Positions 8,892 to 18,762 of a stretch of 64,000 nt of DNA are shown here, in pieces (the first letter of the stretch is position 1; each line of letters starts with the position of its first letter). The stretch lies in contig NZ_CP060790.1 of NCBI RefSeq assembly GCF_014489595.1, positions 1,054,001-1,118,000 of the forward strand, written 5' to 3'. The position numbers and the translations under genes are program-made. Source of the DNA: Paenacidovorax monticola (GTDB taxonomy: Bacteria; Pseudomonadota; Gammaproteobacteria; Burkholderiales; Burkholderiaceae_C). Below the pieces are notes generated by a model. The model was not told the DNA's origin. It saw nothing but the letters and a program-made list of their open reading frames with translations, and searched no databases.

Positions 8892-10849
8892 GCGGCCTCC
8901 TTATGCGTGTGCAGGGCCGATGCGCGGCTTGCGCGCCAGCCCTCGATGAGACTGCGGAAGTTGGCCGCCACGCGGGACTGGAACTCGGCGTCGCCGATCT
9001 GCCCGGCCAGCCAGGCACGGCTCGCCTCGGCCCAGACGCTGCGGCCGATCATGAAGCCGCGCACGATGCGGCTGTCCCGCGCCTCGGCGAAGCCCGCCAC
9101 GAGCTGCTCCAGGGGCTGCGACAGGCCCAGGATCACGGCGCCGCGGCAGTGCGGGTCGCGCTCCTGCACCAGGGCGTCCAGCGCCTGCCAGTGGCGCGCG
9201 GCCATCACCCCCACCTTCCACCATTCCGGGCGGAAGCCGAGGTCGTAGAAATGGCGGATCGCGCGCACCGTGGCCTCGCCCGGGTCGCCCGGCAGCTCGC
9301 GTGGCGGAATCACCTCCAGCAGCAGTTCGTGGCCGCTGGCGCGCGTGGCCTCCCAGACCTGCTGCAGCCACTCCTCCTGTTCGGCGCGCAGCGGCGCGGG
9401 ATCGTCAGGGTGGTAGAAAACCAGGCACTTCACGACCTGCTCGCGCGGCCAGTGCACGAGCTGGGAGCCCAGCGAATGCGTGCCGTCGAAACGCAGCGGG
9501 CGCGAACCCGGCCGCTCGATGGGACGGCCCAGCCACCAGCCGCGGCCCGTGGCGTCGTGCAGCGCGGCTTCGCCCAGCCGCCCGTCGATGAGCACGCCGA
9601 GCTTGCCGCGCACGCCCGCATCGGTGGCCTCCAGGTCCGCCACCACGCGGTTGATGAGCTTCTTGAGCGCAGGAATGCGCGCCGCATCGGCCCCCGCCTC
9701 GCGCGCCATGTCCTCGAACTGCGAGCGGTGGTCATAGGCCAGCACGTACAGCTCGGGCCACTGCGCGCGCGGCACGCTCACGCGGTGCAGGTGGGCCAGT
9801 TGCGGGTCCTGGTCGGGCCGCACATGGCGCTCGCTGCCGAACCAGTGCGCCAGCTCGGCCCGCGTGGGCATGGCCGGCGCGCAGCCGTGGCGCGAGACCA
9901 CGATGGCGCCGCAGGCGTTGGCGATGCGGGCCGACTCCTCCCAGCCCTGGCCCGTGAGCAGGCCGTAGAGCAGGCCGGAGGCAAAGGCGTCCCCCGCGCC
10001 CAGCACGTTGAGCACCTCGATGCGTTCGCCCAGCACGGTGAGCGCGTCGTCGATTGTCTCGGGCACCTCGCCGTCGATGATGCTGCAGCCCAGGGCGCCG
10101 CGCTTGACCACGAACACGGCCCGCGTGTGCCGGCGGGCGCTGCGCAGCGCGGCCATCAACTCGGCCTCGCCGCCCGCGATCAGCCACTCCTCCTCGGTAC
10201 CGATGATGAGTTCGAACAGCGGCAGTTGCGCCTGCAGATGCTGGCTCACCGCGTCGCTGCCGATGTAGCGGGTCTCACCATCGCCCCTGCCCGTGAGGCC
10301 CCAGAGCACGGGGCGGTAGTCGATATCGAGCACGCGCACCGCGCCGTGGCGCCCTGCCAACTCCAGCGCGCGGCGGCTGGCGGCCAGCACCGTGGGCGTG
10401 CTCAGGTGCGTACCGGTGATCAGCAGGCTGCGGCAGCCGGCGATGAAGTCCTCGCCAATGGCGGCGGCGTCGAGCGCCATGTCGGCGCAGTTCTCGCGGG
10501 CGAAGAGCAGCGGGAAGGTGTCCTGGTCCTTGATGCCCAGCAGCACCATGCCCGTGAGGCGCTGCGGGTCGATCTGCACCTGGCTCACGTCGCAGCCCTC
10601 GTGGCGCAGCGTGTTCAGCAGAAAGCGTCCGTTCTGCTCGCCACCCACGCGCGAGACCATGGCCGAGCGCAGGCCCAGGCGAGCGGTGCCGAAGGCGATG
10701 TTGGCGGACGAGCCGCCCAGGTACTTGGCGAAGCTGGTCGCCTCCTCCAGGCTGCAGCCGATCTGCTGTGCATAGAGGTCCACGGCCAGGCGGCCGAGGC
10801 AGGCCACGTCGTGCGTGCGGCCCGGGGGAAAGTTCAAGGGATTGGGCAT
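8888..10849 (-). CDS. iolC: 5-dehydro-2-deoxygluconokinase fused to a C-terminal DUF2090 domain
   Basis: The N-terminal half (residues about 10-330) is a PfkB/ribokinase-type kinase that phosphorylates 2-deoxy-5-keto-D-gluconate. It has the sugar-binding GGSSANIAFGTARLG and the anion-hole motif NVLGAGDAFASG with its catalytic Asp. The C-terminal half (about 340-650) matches DUF2090, an aldolase-like TIM-barrel domain often fused to IolC in proteobacteria and probably acting on the phosphorylated product. The start at 10849 has the good upstream site GCAGGAGACAC; further upstream codons would add an arginine-rich tail. It is divergent from the RpiR regulator and coupled to iolB. Confidence 0.92.
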   Translation of the reverse strand: MPNPLNFPPGRTHDVACLGRLAVDLYAQQIGCSLEEATSFAKYLGGSSANIAFGTARLGLRSAMVSRVGGEQNGRFLLNTLRHEGCDVSQVQIDPQRLTGMVLLGIKDQDTFPLLFARENCADMALDAAAIGEDFIAGCRSLLITGTHLSTPTVLAASRRALELAGRHGAVRVLDIDYRPVLWGLTGRGDGETRYIGSDAVSQHLQAQLPLFELIIGTEEEWLIAGGEAELMAALRSARRHTRAVFVVKRGALGCSIIDGEVPETIDDALTVLGERIEVLNVLGAGDAFASGLLYGLLTGQGWEESARIANACGAIVVSRHGCAPAMPTRAELAHWFGSERHVRPDQDPQLAHLHRVSVPRAQWPELYVLAYDHRSQFEDMAREAGADAARIPALKKLINRVVADLEATDAGVRGKLGVLIDGRLGEAALHDATGRGWWLGRPIERPGSRPLRFDGTHSLGSQLVHWPREQVVKCLVFYHPDDPAPLRAEQEEWLQQVWEATRASGHELLLEVIPPRELPGDPGEATVRAIRHFYDLGFRPEWWKVGVMAARHWQALDALVQERDPHCRGAVILGLSQPLEQLVAGFAEARDSRIVRGFMIGRSVWAEASRAWLAGQIGDAEFQSRVAANFRSLIEGWRASRASALHTHKEAA

Positions 10850-10941
10850 GTGTCTCCTGCGGTTCCGGGGTGCGCCTGAGAACCTTCGGTCCAGGTGACG
10901 CACCAGATAATGGCTGGCATCATAGCCCGAAATAGAAATAT

Positions 10942-10961
10942 TTTTCCAATCAAATGGAAAA
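10942..10961. promoter_or_regulatory. Inverted repeat overlapping the rpiR-family start codon (putative operator)
   Basis: TTTTCCA-N6-TGGAAAA is a perfect 7-bp inverted repeat in an AT-rich patch between the divergent iolC and RpiR genes. Its right arm contains the regulator's ATG (10954). This placement suits autorepression by the RpiR protein. Assignment to that protein is inference. Confidence 0.5.
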
Positions 10962-11826
10962 CAGAAAAATCAAACCATCCACGGCACCCTCCATCGCCTA
11001 CGCCCATGCGGACGCATTCCTGGCCGACCTGCGCACCCAGTACCCGGCCTTGAGCCGCCAGCTGCAGGCCATCGCGCGCCACGTGGAGCACAGCGGCGCG
11101 CACATCGCGCTGCAGGGCATCCAGGAGGTGGCGCAGCACTGTGGCGTGCAGCCCTCGGCCGTGGTGCGCTTCGCCAAGCATTTCGGCTTCCACGGCTACA
11201 CGCAGCTGCAGACGTTGTTCCGCGCGGGCGCGGCGCGGCAGCTGGCGCCGCAGCGCGACTACCAGGACCGCATCCGCAGCCTGATCGACACGGGCGCCGC
11301 GCCGCTGGCCAGCGCGCGCATCGCGCACGAGGTGGTCGAAGGCGGTATCGCCAGCCTGCAGGCGCTGCAGGCCGGGCTGGCCGACGCCCAGTTCGACGCC
11401 GCCGTGGACCTGCTCGTGGGCGCACCGGCACTGTGGCTCGCGGCCGCGCGCCGCGCGTTCCCCGTGGGCGCCTACCTGGCCTATGCGCTGCAGCACACGG
11501 CCAAGCCCGTGCACTGGCTGCACGGCCTGGGGGCAATGCAAATGGGCGAGCTGCGCGCCATGGCACCAGGCGACGTGATCGTGGCCGTGTCGTTCGAGCC
11601 CTATGCGCGCGAGACGCTCGAACTCGCGGACGCGGCGCTGGAGCGCGGCGCGCGCCTGCTCGCGCTCACCGACAGCCCGCTGTCCCCGCTGGCGACGCGC
11701 GCCAGCGTCACCCTGGTGGCACAGGACAGCGCCACCTTCGGCTTCCGCTCGCTCACGGGCACGCTGTGCCTGGCGCAGTCGCTGTTCATCGCGCTCGCGT
11801 ACCGCATGGAGCTGGTGTCGCCCTAG
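10954..11826 (+). CDS. RpiR-family (HTH + SIS) transcriptional regulator, probably of the iol genes
   Basis: 290 residues: an N-terminal RpiR helix-turn-helix (about 20-100, with SAVVRFAKHFGFHGY) and a C-terminal SIS sugar-phosphate isomerase fold (about 130-275) that would sense a phosphorylated sugar. RpiR-type IolR proteins control myo-inositol catabolism in several alpha- and betaproteobacteria. The divergent position next to iolC, 104 bases away, supports that role here. The start ATG lies inside an inverted repeat, suggesting autoregulation. It converges on the rhamnonate dehydratase gene with 22 bases between stops. Confidence 0.88.
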   Translation: MENRKIKPSTAPSIAYAHADAFLADLRTQYPALSRQLQAIARHVEHSGAHIALQGIQEVAQHCGVQPSAVVRFAKHFGFHGYTQLQTLFRAGAARQLAPQRDYQDRIRSLIDTGAAPLASARIAHEVVEGGIASLQALQAGLADAQFDAAVDLLVGAPALWLAAARRAFPVGAYLAYALQHTAKPVHWLHGLGAMQMGELRAMAPGDVIVAVSFEPYARETLELADAALERGARLLALTDSPLSPLATRASVTLVAQDSATFGFRSLTGTLCLAQSLFIALAYRMELVSP

Positions 11827-11848
11827 CCGGGCGCTGCTTGTTTCTTGT

Positions 11849-13033
11849 TCAGCGCGCGAAAGGCCGGTGCAGCGCGCAGTCGGGGTTGAGCCGCACCCCG
11901 AAACCCGGGGAGTCGAGCACACTGGCCTTCATGCGCCCGTTCACGGGCACGGGCTCGTCCAGCAGTTGCGGATGGAACATGGGCACGACTTCGTCGGCGC
12001 CCGGCGCCATCATGAGGAATTCCGCGAACGGGCTGTTGTGCCGCGTGACCACGAAGTGGTAGCTGTAGACCGACGAGCCGTGTGGCACCACCATCTTGCC
12101 GTGCGCGTCGGCCAGGCTCGATATCTTGAGCAGCTCGGTCAGGCCGCCGCACCAGCCCACGTCGGGCTGGATGATGTCGCAGCAGCCCATCTCCAGCAGC
12201 ATGCGAAAACCCCAGCGCGTGGCCTCGTGCTCGCCCGTCGTCACCAGCATGCCGCGCGGTACCTTGCGGCGCAGCTCGGCGTAGCCCCAGTAGTCGTCGG
12301 GCGGCAACGCTTCCTCGATCCACTTGAGTCCATACTCGGCCGCGCGCGCTGCCAGGCGGGTGGCGTAGTCCACGTCCAGGCTCATCCAGCAGTCGTACAT
12401 GAGCCAGAAGTCGTCGCCCACGCGCTCGCGCATGGTGGCCAGCAGCTCCAGGTTGCGGCGCATGCCCTCCTCGCCCTCGGCCGGGCCGTGGTGCAGCGGC
12501 AGCTTGCCGCCGATGAAGCCCATCTCGCGCGCGAGGTCGGGCCGCGCGCCGGTGGCGTAGAACTGCAGCTCGTCGCGCACGGGGCCGCCCAGCAGCGCGT
12601 GCACGGGCTCGCCGCGCACCTTGGCCAGCAGGTCCCACAGCGCGAGGTCCACGCCCGAGATGGTGTTGAGCACGATGCCCTTGCGCCCGTAGTACAGCGT
12701 GGACTGGTACATCTGGTCCCAGATGCGCTCGATGTCGGTCACGAGCGCGCCCTCGACGAAGCGCGCCAGGTGCTTTTCGATGATCCAGCAGCCCAGTTCG
12801 CCGCCCGTGGTGACGGCGAAGCCCACGGTGCCATCGCTCGCCTCCACCTCGACGACCAGCGTGCCCAGCACATTGATGCCGAAGCTCTGGCGGCTTTGCC
12901 GGTAGGCGGGGTACTTGCTCATCGGCGTGGCGATGTGGTCGTCGATCCAGTGGCCGCCGCCCTGGTCGTGGTAGTCGGCGCCGCCGCCGCGCAGCGTGAA
13001 GGCGCGCACCTGCTTGATCGTGGGCATGCTCAT
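11849..13033 (-). CDS. rhmD: L-rhamnonate dehydratase (mandelate racemase/enolase superfamily)
   Basis: Dehydrates L-rhamnonate to 2-keto-3-deoxy-L-rhamnonate. The product is about 394 residues. It is close to E. coli RhmD across its length as I remember it, including [20 protein letters not shown] near the N-terminus, [18 protein letters not shown], and the metal-ligand regions [13 protein letters not shown] and TGEHEAT. The catalytic-His region is [12 protein letters not shown]. The ATG at 13033 has an AAGGAG site seven bases upstream; a second in-frame ATG lies two codons on. It ends the operon FAH hydrolase, SDR, MFS carrier, RhmD. Confidence 0.9.
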   Translation of the reverse strand: MSMPTIKQVRAFTLRGGGADYHDQGGGHWIDDHIATPMSKYPAYRQSRQSFGINVLGTLVVEVEASDGTVGFAVTTGGELGCWIIEKHLARFVEGALVTDIERIWDQMYQSTLYYGRKGIVLNTISGVDLALWDLLAKVRGEPVHALLGGPVRDELQFYATGARPDLAREMGFIGGKLPLHHGPAEGEEGMRRNLELLATMRERVGDDFWLMYDCWMSLDVDYATRLAARAAEYGLKWIEEALPPDDYWGYAELRRKVPRGMLVTTGEHEATRWGFRMLLEMGCCDIIQPDVGWCGGLTELLKISSLADAHGKMVVPHGSSVYSYHFVVTRHNSPFAEFLMMAPGADEVVPMFHPQLLDEPVPVNGRMKASVLDSPGFGVRLNPDCALHRPFAR

Positions 13034-13079
13034 GGGAAAACTCCTTGGAAATGGATGAAGGGGATGCGGGGCCGCGCCC

Positions 13080-14384
13080 TTACGCCCGTGCGCGCCGCAC
13101 GGCCTGGGCGCTGCCCAGCGCGATGAACAGCAGACCGCCCAGCAGCGTGGTGGCCGCCAGCAGGTTGAGCCCCGCGGCGGAAGACTCGAACACGCGCTCT
13201 GCCCAGGTCTTGACGTTGGGCGCCACGAAGCCGCCCAGCGCGCCCAGCGAGTTGATGAGCGCGATGCCGCCAGCCGCCGCCGCGCCGCCCAGGTAGGCCG
13301 TGGGAAAACTCCAGAACACCGGCTGCACGGCGATGAACCCTGCCGCCGCGAAGCACAGCGCGACCAGGGCCAGCAGGGGGCTGCCCGCATTGACCGACAG
13401 CGCGATGCCCGCGCCCGACACCAGCATGGTCACCAGCGCCACCAACGCATGGCGGCCACTGCGCTCGGCCAGGCGCGGCACGGCATAGGCCGCCACCAGC
13501 GCGCACACCCAGGGGATGGCGGTGACGATGCCGACCTCCAGTCCCACCTTCTTGCCCAGCAGCGCCGCCACCTGCGTGGGCAGGTAGAACACCACGCCGT
13601 AGACGCTGACCTGGATCAGGAAATAGACCAATGCAAGGAACAGCACGCGGCCGTTGGCCAGGGCGGCGAGCACGGTGCGCGGGCCATGCGCGCTCTTGTG
13701 CTCTTCCTCAGCGCGCACGGCGCCTTCGATCAGCGCCCGCTCACGCTCATTGAGCCAGCGCGCATCGGTGGGCGTGTTGTCCAGGTACCAGTAGGCCCAG
13801 ATCCCGACAGCCGTGGCCATCAGGCCCTCGACCATGAACAGCCACTGCCAGCCCTTGAGGCCCAGGGCACCGTCCAGGTCCAGCAGCAGGCCCGACAAGG
13901 GGCTGCCGAAGATGAAGGCCAGCGGCGCCCCGAAATAGAACAGCCCGATCACCCGGGTGCGCGCCTGGGCCGGGAACCAGCGCGTGAGGTAGTAGATGAC
14001 GCCCGGGAAGAACCCCGCCTCGGCCACTCCCAGCAGGAAACGCAGCACGTAGAAGCGGGTCTCGGTCGTGGCGAACATGAGCCCGGCCGACACCAGACCC
14101 CAGGTGACCATGATGCGGCACATCCAGGCCCGTGCGCCCACGCGGTGCATGATGAGGTTGCTGGGCACCTCGAACAGCGCGTAGCCGATGAAGAAAACGC
14201 CCGCACCGAACGCGAACATGGCGTCGGACAGGCCCGTGTCGAGCTGGAAGGCCTTCTTGGCGAAACCCACGTTGGCGCGGTCCAGGAAGGCCAGCACGTA
14301 CATGAGCAGCAAAAAGGGAACGAGGCGGCGGATCGCCTTGCGGATCACCGCGTCGAGCGGCGGATTCAATGAGGGCGTTTGCAT
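13080..14384 (-). CDS. MFS transporter, anion:cation symporter type (probable rhamnonate uptake)
   Basis: About 434 residues with 12 predicted membrane helices. It has the ACS-family signatures [12 protein letters not shown] in helix 1, the [11 protein letters not shown] loop and [15 protein letters not shown]. Family members import sugar acids such as rhamnonate, galactonate or hydroxyphenylacetate by proton symport. The position 46 bases upstream of rhmD and downstream of the SDR supports L-rhamnonate as cargo; this is inference from context. The ATG at 14384 is preceded by an AGGAGA site. A longer upstream extension is arginine- and proline-rich and unlikely. Confidence 0.88.
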   Translation of the reverse strand: MQTPSLNPPLDAVIRKAIRRLVPFLLLMYVLAFLDRANVGFAKKAFQLDTGLSDAMFAFGAGVFFIGYALFEVPSNLIMHRVGARAWMCRIMVTWGLVSAGLMFATTETRFYVLRFLLGVAEAGFFPGVIYYLTRWFPAQARTRVIGLFYFGAPLAFIFGSPLSGLLLDLDGALGLKGWQWLFMVEGLMATAVGIWAYWYLDNTPTDARWLNERERALIEGAVRAEEEHKSAHGPRTVLAALANGRVLFLALVYFLIQVSVYGVVFYLPTQVAALLGKKVGLEVGIVTAIPWVCALVAAYAVPRLAERSGRHALVALVTMLVSGAGIALSVNAGSPLLALVALCFAAAGFIAVQPVFWSFPTAYLGGAAAAGGIALINSLGALGGFVAPNVKTWAERVFESSAAGLNLLAATTLLGGLLFIALGSAQAVRRARA

Positions 14385-14493
14385 GGTGGTTGTCTCCTGT
14401 CGGTGCCTGCGATGGGCGTGGCCGTGCGGGCCCCGCCCGCCGGCACCTTGTTGTCTTGGTCGGAATGGTCCGCCCCGGAAAGGGGCAAAGAGG

Positions 14494-15246
14494 TCAGTAG
14501 GTGGCACGCCCTCCGGAAGCGTCGAACACGCTGCCCGTGGTGAACGAGCATTCCTCGCTCGCCAGCCAGCAGGTGAGCGCCGCGATCTCCTCCACCGTGC
14601 CGAAGCGCCCCATGGGGATCTTGGACAGCATGAAGTCGATGTGCTGCTGCGTCATCTGCTCGAAGATCGCCGTGCGCACGGCGGCGGGCGTGACCGCGTT
14701 GACGGTGATGTTCTCCCGCGCAAGCTCCTTGCCCAGCGACTTGGTCAGGCCGATCACCGCGGCCTTGGACGCGCTGTAGGCCGAGGCGTTGGGGTTGCCC
14801 TCCTTGCCCGCCACCGAGGCGATGTTGACGATGCGGCCATAGCCGCCCGTGCGCATCCACGGCGCCACGGCCCGGTTGCAGTGGAACAGGCCGTGCACGT
14901 TCACGTCGAACACGCCGCGCCAGGCCTCCACCGGATAATCGGCCAGCGGCACGTTGGGCCCGGTGATGCCCGCGCTCGCCACGAGCACGTCGATGCCGCC
15001 GCCCAGCGCCTGGGCCGTGTCGCGCGCGGCGGCCTCCACGGCCTGCCAGTCGCCCACGTCCACGCGCAAGGCCGTGCAGTTGGCCCCCAGATCGGAGAGC
15101 GCCCGGTCAATGGCATCCTGCCCGTTGTCCCACAGGCACACGGTGGCGCCCTCGTCCCGCAGGCGGCGCGCCACCGCGAGGCCGATGCCCGAGGCACCGC
15201 CCGTGACCACGGCCCGGCGCCCGGAAAAGCGTTGCGCGAAGATCAT
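14494..15246 (-). CDS. SDR dehydrogenase, probable 2-keto-3-deoxy-L-rhamnonate 4-dehydrogenase
   Basis: Classical short-chain dehydrogenase/reductase of 250 residues. It has the nucleotide-binding TGGASGIG, the NAG-type motif (ASAGITG), the catalytic Ser region [10 protein letters not shown] and YSASK with Tyr and Lys. In the non-phosphorylated L-rhamnose route this SDR step oxidises 2-keto-3-deoxy-L-rhamnonate to the 2,4-diketo acid with NAD. The substrate is inferred from its place between the FAH hydrolase and the RhmD/MFS pair. Its start overlaps the hydrolase stop by four bases (15243-15246), so the two are translationally coupled. Confidence 0.85.
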   Translation of the reverse strand: MIFAQRFSGRRAVVTGGASGIGLAVARRLRDEGATVCLWDNGQDAIDRALSDLGANCTALRVDVGDWQAVEAAARDTAQALGGGIDVLVASAGITGPNVPLADYPVEAWRGVFDVNVHGLFHCNRAVAPWMRTGGYGRIVNIASVAGKEGNPNASAYSASKAAVIGLTKSLGKELARENITVNAVTPAAVRTAIFEQMTQQHIDFMLSKIPMGRFGTVEEIAALTCWLASEECSFTTGSVFDASGGRATY

Positions 15247-16100
15247 GCCTCGGCCCTCCATGCCAGCACCTGCTGGCGCTGCGCGCCCAGGCGCTCGATG
15301 CCCAGCGTCATCACATCGCCGGCACGCAGGTAGATCGCCTCGGGCTTCTTGCCCATGCCCACACCGGGCGGCGTTCCGGTGGTGACCACGTCGCCGGGCT
15401 GCAGCGTCATGAACTCGCTCAGGTAGCTCACGATCGTGGCGCAGTCGAACACCATGGTGCGCGTATTGCCGGTCTGCATGCGCTGGCCGTTCACGTCGAG
15501 CCACATGTCCAGTTGCTGCACGTCGCCCACCTCGTCGGGGGTCACCAGCCACGGGCCGATGGGGCCGAAGGTGTCGCAGCCCTTGCCCTTGTCCCAGGTG
15601 CCGCCGCGCTCGATCTGGAAGGCGCGCTCGGACACGTCGTTCACCAGCACGTAGCCCGCCACGTGCGCCAGCGCTTCGTCCTTGCCCACGTAGCGAGTGC
15701 GCCGCCCGATGACGATGCCCAGCTCCACCTCCCAGTCGGTCTTGACGGAGCCGCGCGGCAGCATCACCGGATCGTTCGGCCCCGTAATGCACGAGGTGGC
15801 CTTGGTGAACACCGTGGGTTCGGTGGGCAGGGGCATGTTCGACTCGGCGGCATGGTCCGCGTAGTTCAGGCCGATGGCGATGAACTTGCCGATGCGCCCC
15901 ACGGGGGGGCCCAGCCGGGGATCGCCGTCCACCAGCGGCAGCGTCTCGGGGTCCAGGGCTGCCAGGCGCCGCAGCGTCTGCGGGTCGAGATGGTCGCCGG
16001 TGATGTCGGGCACATGCTGGCCCAGGTCGCGGATGCGGCCCTGCGCGTCCAGCAGCCCGGGACGCTCCTGGCCCGGAGGGCCGTAGCGAAGCAGCTTCAT
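15243..16100 (-). CDS. Fumarylacetoacetate-hydrolase family protein, probable 2,4-diketo-3-deoxy-L-rhamnonate hydrolase
   Basis: About 285 residues of the FAH/ureidoglycolate lyase family. It has GLNYADHAAE, the metal-ligand region DWEVELGIVIG, NDVSERAFQ, the KGCDTFGPIGPWL stretch and the C-terminal GTPPGVGMGKKP. In the L-rhamnose diketo-hydrolase pathway this enzyme (LRA6 type) cleaves the 2,4-diketo acid to pyruvate and L-lactate. It is the first gene of the operon and is divergent from the LysR regulator. The family is certain; the exact substrate comes from context. Confidence 0.85.
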   Translation of the reverse strand: MKLLRYGPPGQERPGLLDAQGRIRDLGQHVPDITGDHLDPQTLRRLAALDPETLPLVDGDPRLGPPVGRIGKFIAIGLNYADHAAESNMPLPTEPTVFTKATSCITGPNDPVMLPRGSVKTDWEVELGIVIGRRTRYVGKDEALAHVAGYVLVNDVSERAFQIERGGTWDKGKGCDTFGPIGPWLVTPDEVGDVQQLDMWLDVNGQRMQTGNTRTMVFDCATIVSYLSEFMTLQPGDVVTTGTPPGVGMGKKPEAIYLRAGDVMTLGIERLGAQRQQVLAWRAEA

Positions 16101-16204
16101 GGGTTGTCTCCTGTGAATGAATGCGTGGATGGAAGCAAAAATTTCTCGCGGAACGAGCGTGAATCTATGCAAGCCAGCGATAAAGTTCCAATCGAGTTTT
16201 ATTG

Positions 16205-17179
16205 ATGAGCATTTCCAAAATGGAATACCTCCAGATTCCCCATGCCGAGCCGCGGCTCGTGAACCGCCTGCGCCTCAAGCACTGGGCGCTCCTTGCCGCG
16301 CTGGCCGAAACCCCTACGCTGCACCGCGCCGCGCAGGCCATCAGCGTGACGCAGCCGTCGGCCACGAAGATGCTGGCCGACATCGAGCAGGCGTTCCAGT
16401 TCCCGCTGTTCGAGCGCCATGCGCGCGGCCTGCGCGCCACGCCGCTGGGGCAGGAGGTGATTGACTACGCGCGCCAGGCACAGGCGGGCTTCACGCGCTT
16501 TCTCGAAGGGCTGGAGATCAAGCGCCGCGGCGGCCATGGGCAGCTGGTGGTGGGTGCCATCATGGGCGCGGCACCCGATCTGGTAGCGCGCGCCGTGGCC
16601 GAGATCAAGCGTGAACGGCCGCTGCTGAACGTACGCATCCTGGGCGAGACCAGCGACCAGGTGGGCCCGCTGCTCGCGCGCCACGACATCGAACTGGCCG
16701 TGGGGCGCTTCTCCACGCCCCAGCAGCACAACAGCTTCACGTTCACGCCTCTGGCCAACGAGTTCATGGAACTGGTGGTGCGCAGCGGCCACCCGCTGGC
16801 GCGCAAGCGCACTCTGGCCCTGGGCGACCTGGCCGTCTGGCCCTGGGTGCTGCAGCCGCTCACAAGCCCGGCGCGGCAGCTGATGGAGGAAGAGTTCACG
16901 GCGGCGGGCATTGCCTCGCCCGTCAACCTGGTCGAGTGCGCCTCGGTGTTCGCCACGCTGCAGTTGCTGCAAACCAGCGATGCCGTGGGCGCGCTGCCCG
17001 AATCCGTGGTGCGCGACCATGTGCGCGCACGGCTGCTGCGCGCCCTGCCCGTGCCCATCGGGCAGAACCTCAAGGGGTTCGGCGTGCTCACGCGGCGCGA
17101 TGAGCCGCTGTCGGAGCCGGCGGCAGCCTTCGTGGCGCACCTGCAGCGCTTCGCACAGCCTCTGCACGCCCCAGCCTGA
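16205..17179 (+). CDS. LysR-type regulator of the adjacent rhamnonate operon
   Basis: 324 residues. The N-terminal winged helix-turn-helix (about 20-80) has AISVTQPSATKMLADIEQ as recognition region, and a periplasmic-binding-protein-like effector domain runs to the C-terminus. The DNA-binding half resembles the GbpR-like LysR subgroup, which often controls sugar-acid genes. It is divergent from the FAH-hydrolase gene with 104 bases between starts, the usual layout for a LysR regulator and its target. The ATG at 16205 follows directly on an in-frame TTG. The effector is probably a pathway intermediate (inference). Confidence 0.88.
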   Translation: MSISKMEYLQIPHAEPRLVNRLRLKHWALLAALAETPTLHRAAQAISVTQPSATKMLADIEQAFQFPLFERHARGLRATPLGQEVIDYARQAQAGFTRFLEGLEIKRRGGHGQLVVGAIMGAAPDLVARAVAEIKRERPLLNVRILGETSDQVGPLLARHDIELAVGRFSTPQQHNSFTFTPLANEFMELVVRSGHPLARKRTLALGDLAVWPWVLQPLTSPARQLMEEEFTAAGIASPVNLVECASVFATLQLLQTSDAVGALPESVVRDHVRARLLRALPVPIGQNLKGFGVLTRRDEPLSEPAAAFVAHLQRFAQPLHAPA

Positions 17180-17244
17180 GCCCCATCGGGACGCATGTCC
17201 GAAAACGGCCAGTGCGGCCCCCGCCGCTGCCTATCATTGGCCGC

Positions 17245-18762
17245 ATGCCCTCCTCCACCGACACCGCCGACGACGCCCGCTACCTGGCCTTGAAGGCGCG
17301 CGATGCGCGCTTTGACGGGCGGTTCTTCACGGGCGTGACCTCCACCGGCATCTATTGCCGCCCGGTGTGCGCCGTGCGCACGCCCCGGCGCGAGAACTGC
17401 CGCTTCTTCGCCCTGGCCGCGCAGGCCGAGAGCGCGGGCTTCCGGCCCTGCCTGCGCTGCCGGCCCGAGCTGGCGCCGCAGGCGCTGGCCTGGTCGGTGC
17501 AGGACGCGTCGGGCATCCTCGTGCGCCAGGCCCTGCGCCTGCTCGACGCCCCCGAGGCCTGGAGCGAGCCCGAGGGCGGCGCGCTCGTGGCCCAACTGGC
17601 CGCGCGGCTGGGCGTGAGCGACCGGCATCTGCGCCGCATCTTCGACGCGGCCCTCGGCGTATCGCCGCTGCAGTACCTGCAGACACGCCGCCTGCTGGCT
17701 GCCAAGCAGCTGCTGACCGACACCGGCCTGCCCATCACCCAGGTGGCGCTGGCCAGCGGCTTTGCGAGCGTGCGGCGCTTCAACGCGGCCTTCACGGCGC
17801 ACTACGGGCTCAACCCCACGCAGCTGCGCCGCACGGGCACGGCCGCCCCTGACTCCGGCGGGAGCGGGCGCCCCGTGCGCCTGGGCTACCGCCCCCCTTA
17901 CGACGTGTCCGCGCTGCTGGCCTTCTTCGCCGCGCGGCAGATCCACGCGGTGGAGTCGGTGCTGGACCGGCCGGATGAGCAGGCGCTGCGCCGCACCGTG
18001 CGGCTGGCCGTAGGCGGCCAGGTGCACCAGGGCTGGCTGTGCGCGCGCTTCGATCCCGAGCGGCCCCTGGTGGCACTCACCACCAGCGACAGCCTGCACC
18101 CCGTGCTGCCCCAGGTGATCGCACGGGTGCGCGCCATGCTCGACCTGGACGCCGACCCCGAGCCCATCGCGGCCGTGCTGCACACGCCCTTTCCCGAGGG
18201 CGACGGCCTGCGCGTGCCCGGCGCCTTCGACGGCTTCGAGCTGGCCGTGCGCGCCGTGCTGGGCCAGCAGATCACCGTGGCCGCCGCGCGCACGCTGGCG
18301 CAGCGGCTCATGGAGCGCTTCGGCGAGCCCATCGCCACGCCCTGGCCCGAGCTGAGCCGCCTGTTTCCGACCCCGGCGGTGCTGGCCGCGGCCGAGGGCG
18401 ACGCCCTGGGGCAGCTCGGCATCGTGCGCCAGCGCCAGGCCGCCATCGTGGCGCTGGCGCGCGCCGTGGACAGCGGCCGGATCGCGCTGCACGCGAGCGC
18501 CGACGTGGACGCCACGACGGCCGCGCTGTGCCAGCTGCCCGGCATCGGCGACTGGACGGCGCAGTACATCGCCATGCGCGCGCTGCGCTGGCCCGACGCC
18601 TTCCCGAGCGGCGACGTGGCACTGCACAAGGCCCTGGGCGTGCGGGGCGGCAGGCCGCCGGCCCGCGCGGCGCTGGAAGCCTCGCAGGCCTGGCGCCCCT
18701 GGCGCAGCTACGCCGTCATCCGCGCCTGGGCCAGCATGGCTCAAAAGCTACCAAAACAGTAG
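17245..18762 (+). CDS. alkA: Ada-type regulator fused to AlkA 3-methyladenine DNA glycosylase
   Basis: 505 residues in three parts. The Ada metal-binding domain (1-80) has Zn ligands Cys38, Cys42, Cys69 and Cys72, the same numbering as E. coli Ada; Cys38 accepts methyl from methylphosphotriesters. An AraC-type HTH follows (about 95-190). The AlkA part (about 210-500) has the HhH motif LPGIGDWTAQYIAM and the catalytic-Asp region PSGD. The O6-methylguanine methyltransferase domain of Ada is absent; the next gene, ogt, supplies that activity. The last residues and the TAG stop fall within a dispersed repeat copy (18747-18772), so the natural C-terminus may have been altered there. Confidence 0.92.
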   Translation: MPSSTDTADDARYLALKARDARFDGRFFTGVTSTGIYCRPVCAVRTPRRENCRFFALAAQAESAGFRPCLRCRPELAPQALAWSVQDASGILVRQALRLLDAPEAWSEPEGGALVAQLAARLGVSDRHLRRIFDAALGVSPLQYLQTRRLLAAKQLLTDTGLPITQVALASGFASVRRFNAAFTAHYGLNPTQLRRTGTAAPDSGGSGRPVRLGYRPPYDVSALLAFFAARQIHAVESVLDRPDEQALRRTVRLAVGGQVHQGWLCARFDPERPLVALTTSDSLHPVLPQVIARVRAMLDLDADPEPIAAVLHTPFPEGDGLRVPGAFDGFELAVRAVLGQQITVAAARTLAQRLMERFGEPIATPWPELSRLFPTPAVLAAAEGDALGQLGIVRQRQAAIVALARAVDSGRIALHASADVDATTAALCQLPGIGDWTAQYIAMRALRWPDAFPSGDVALHKALGVRGGRPPARAALEASQAWRPWRSYAVIRAWASMAQKLPKQ

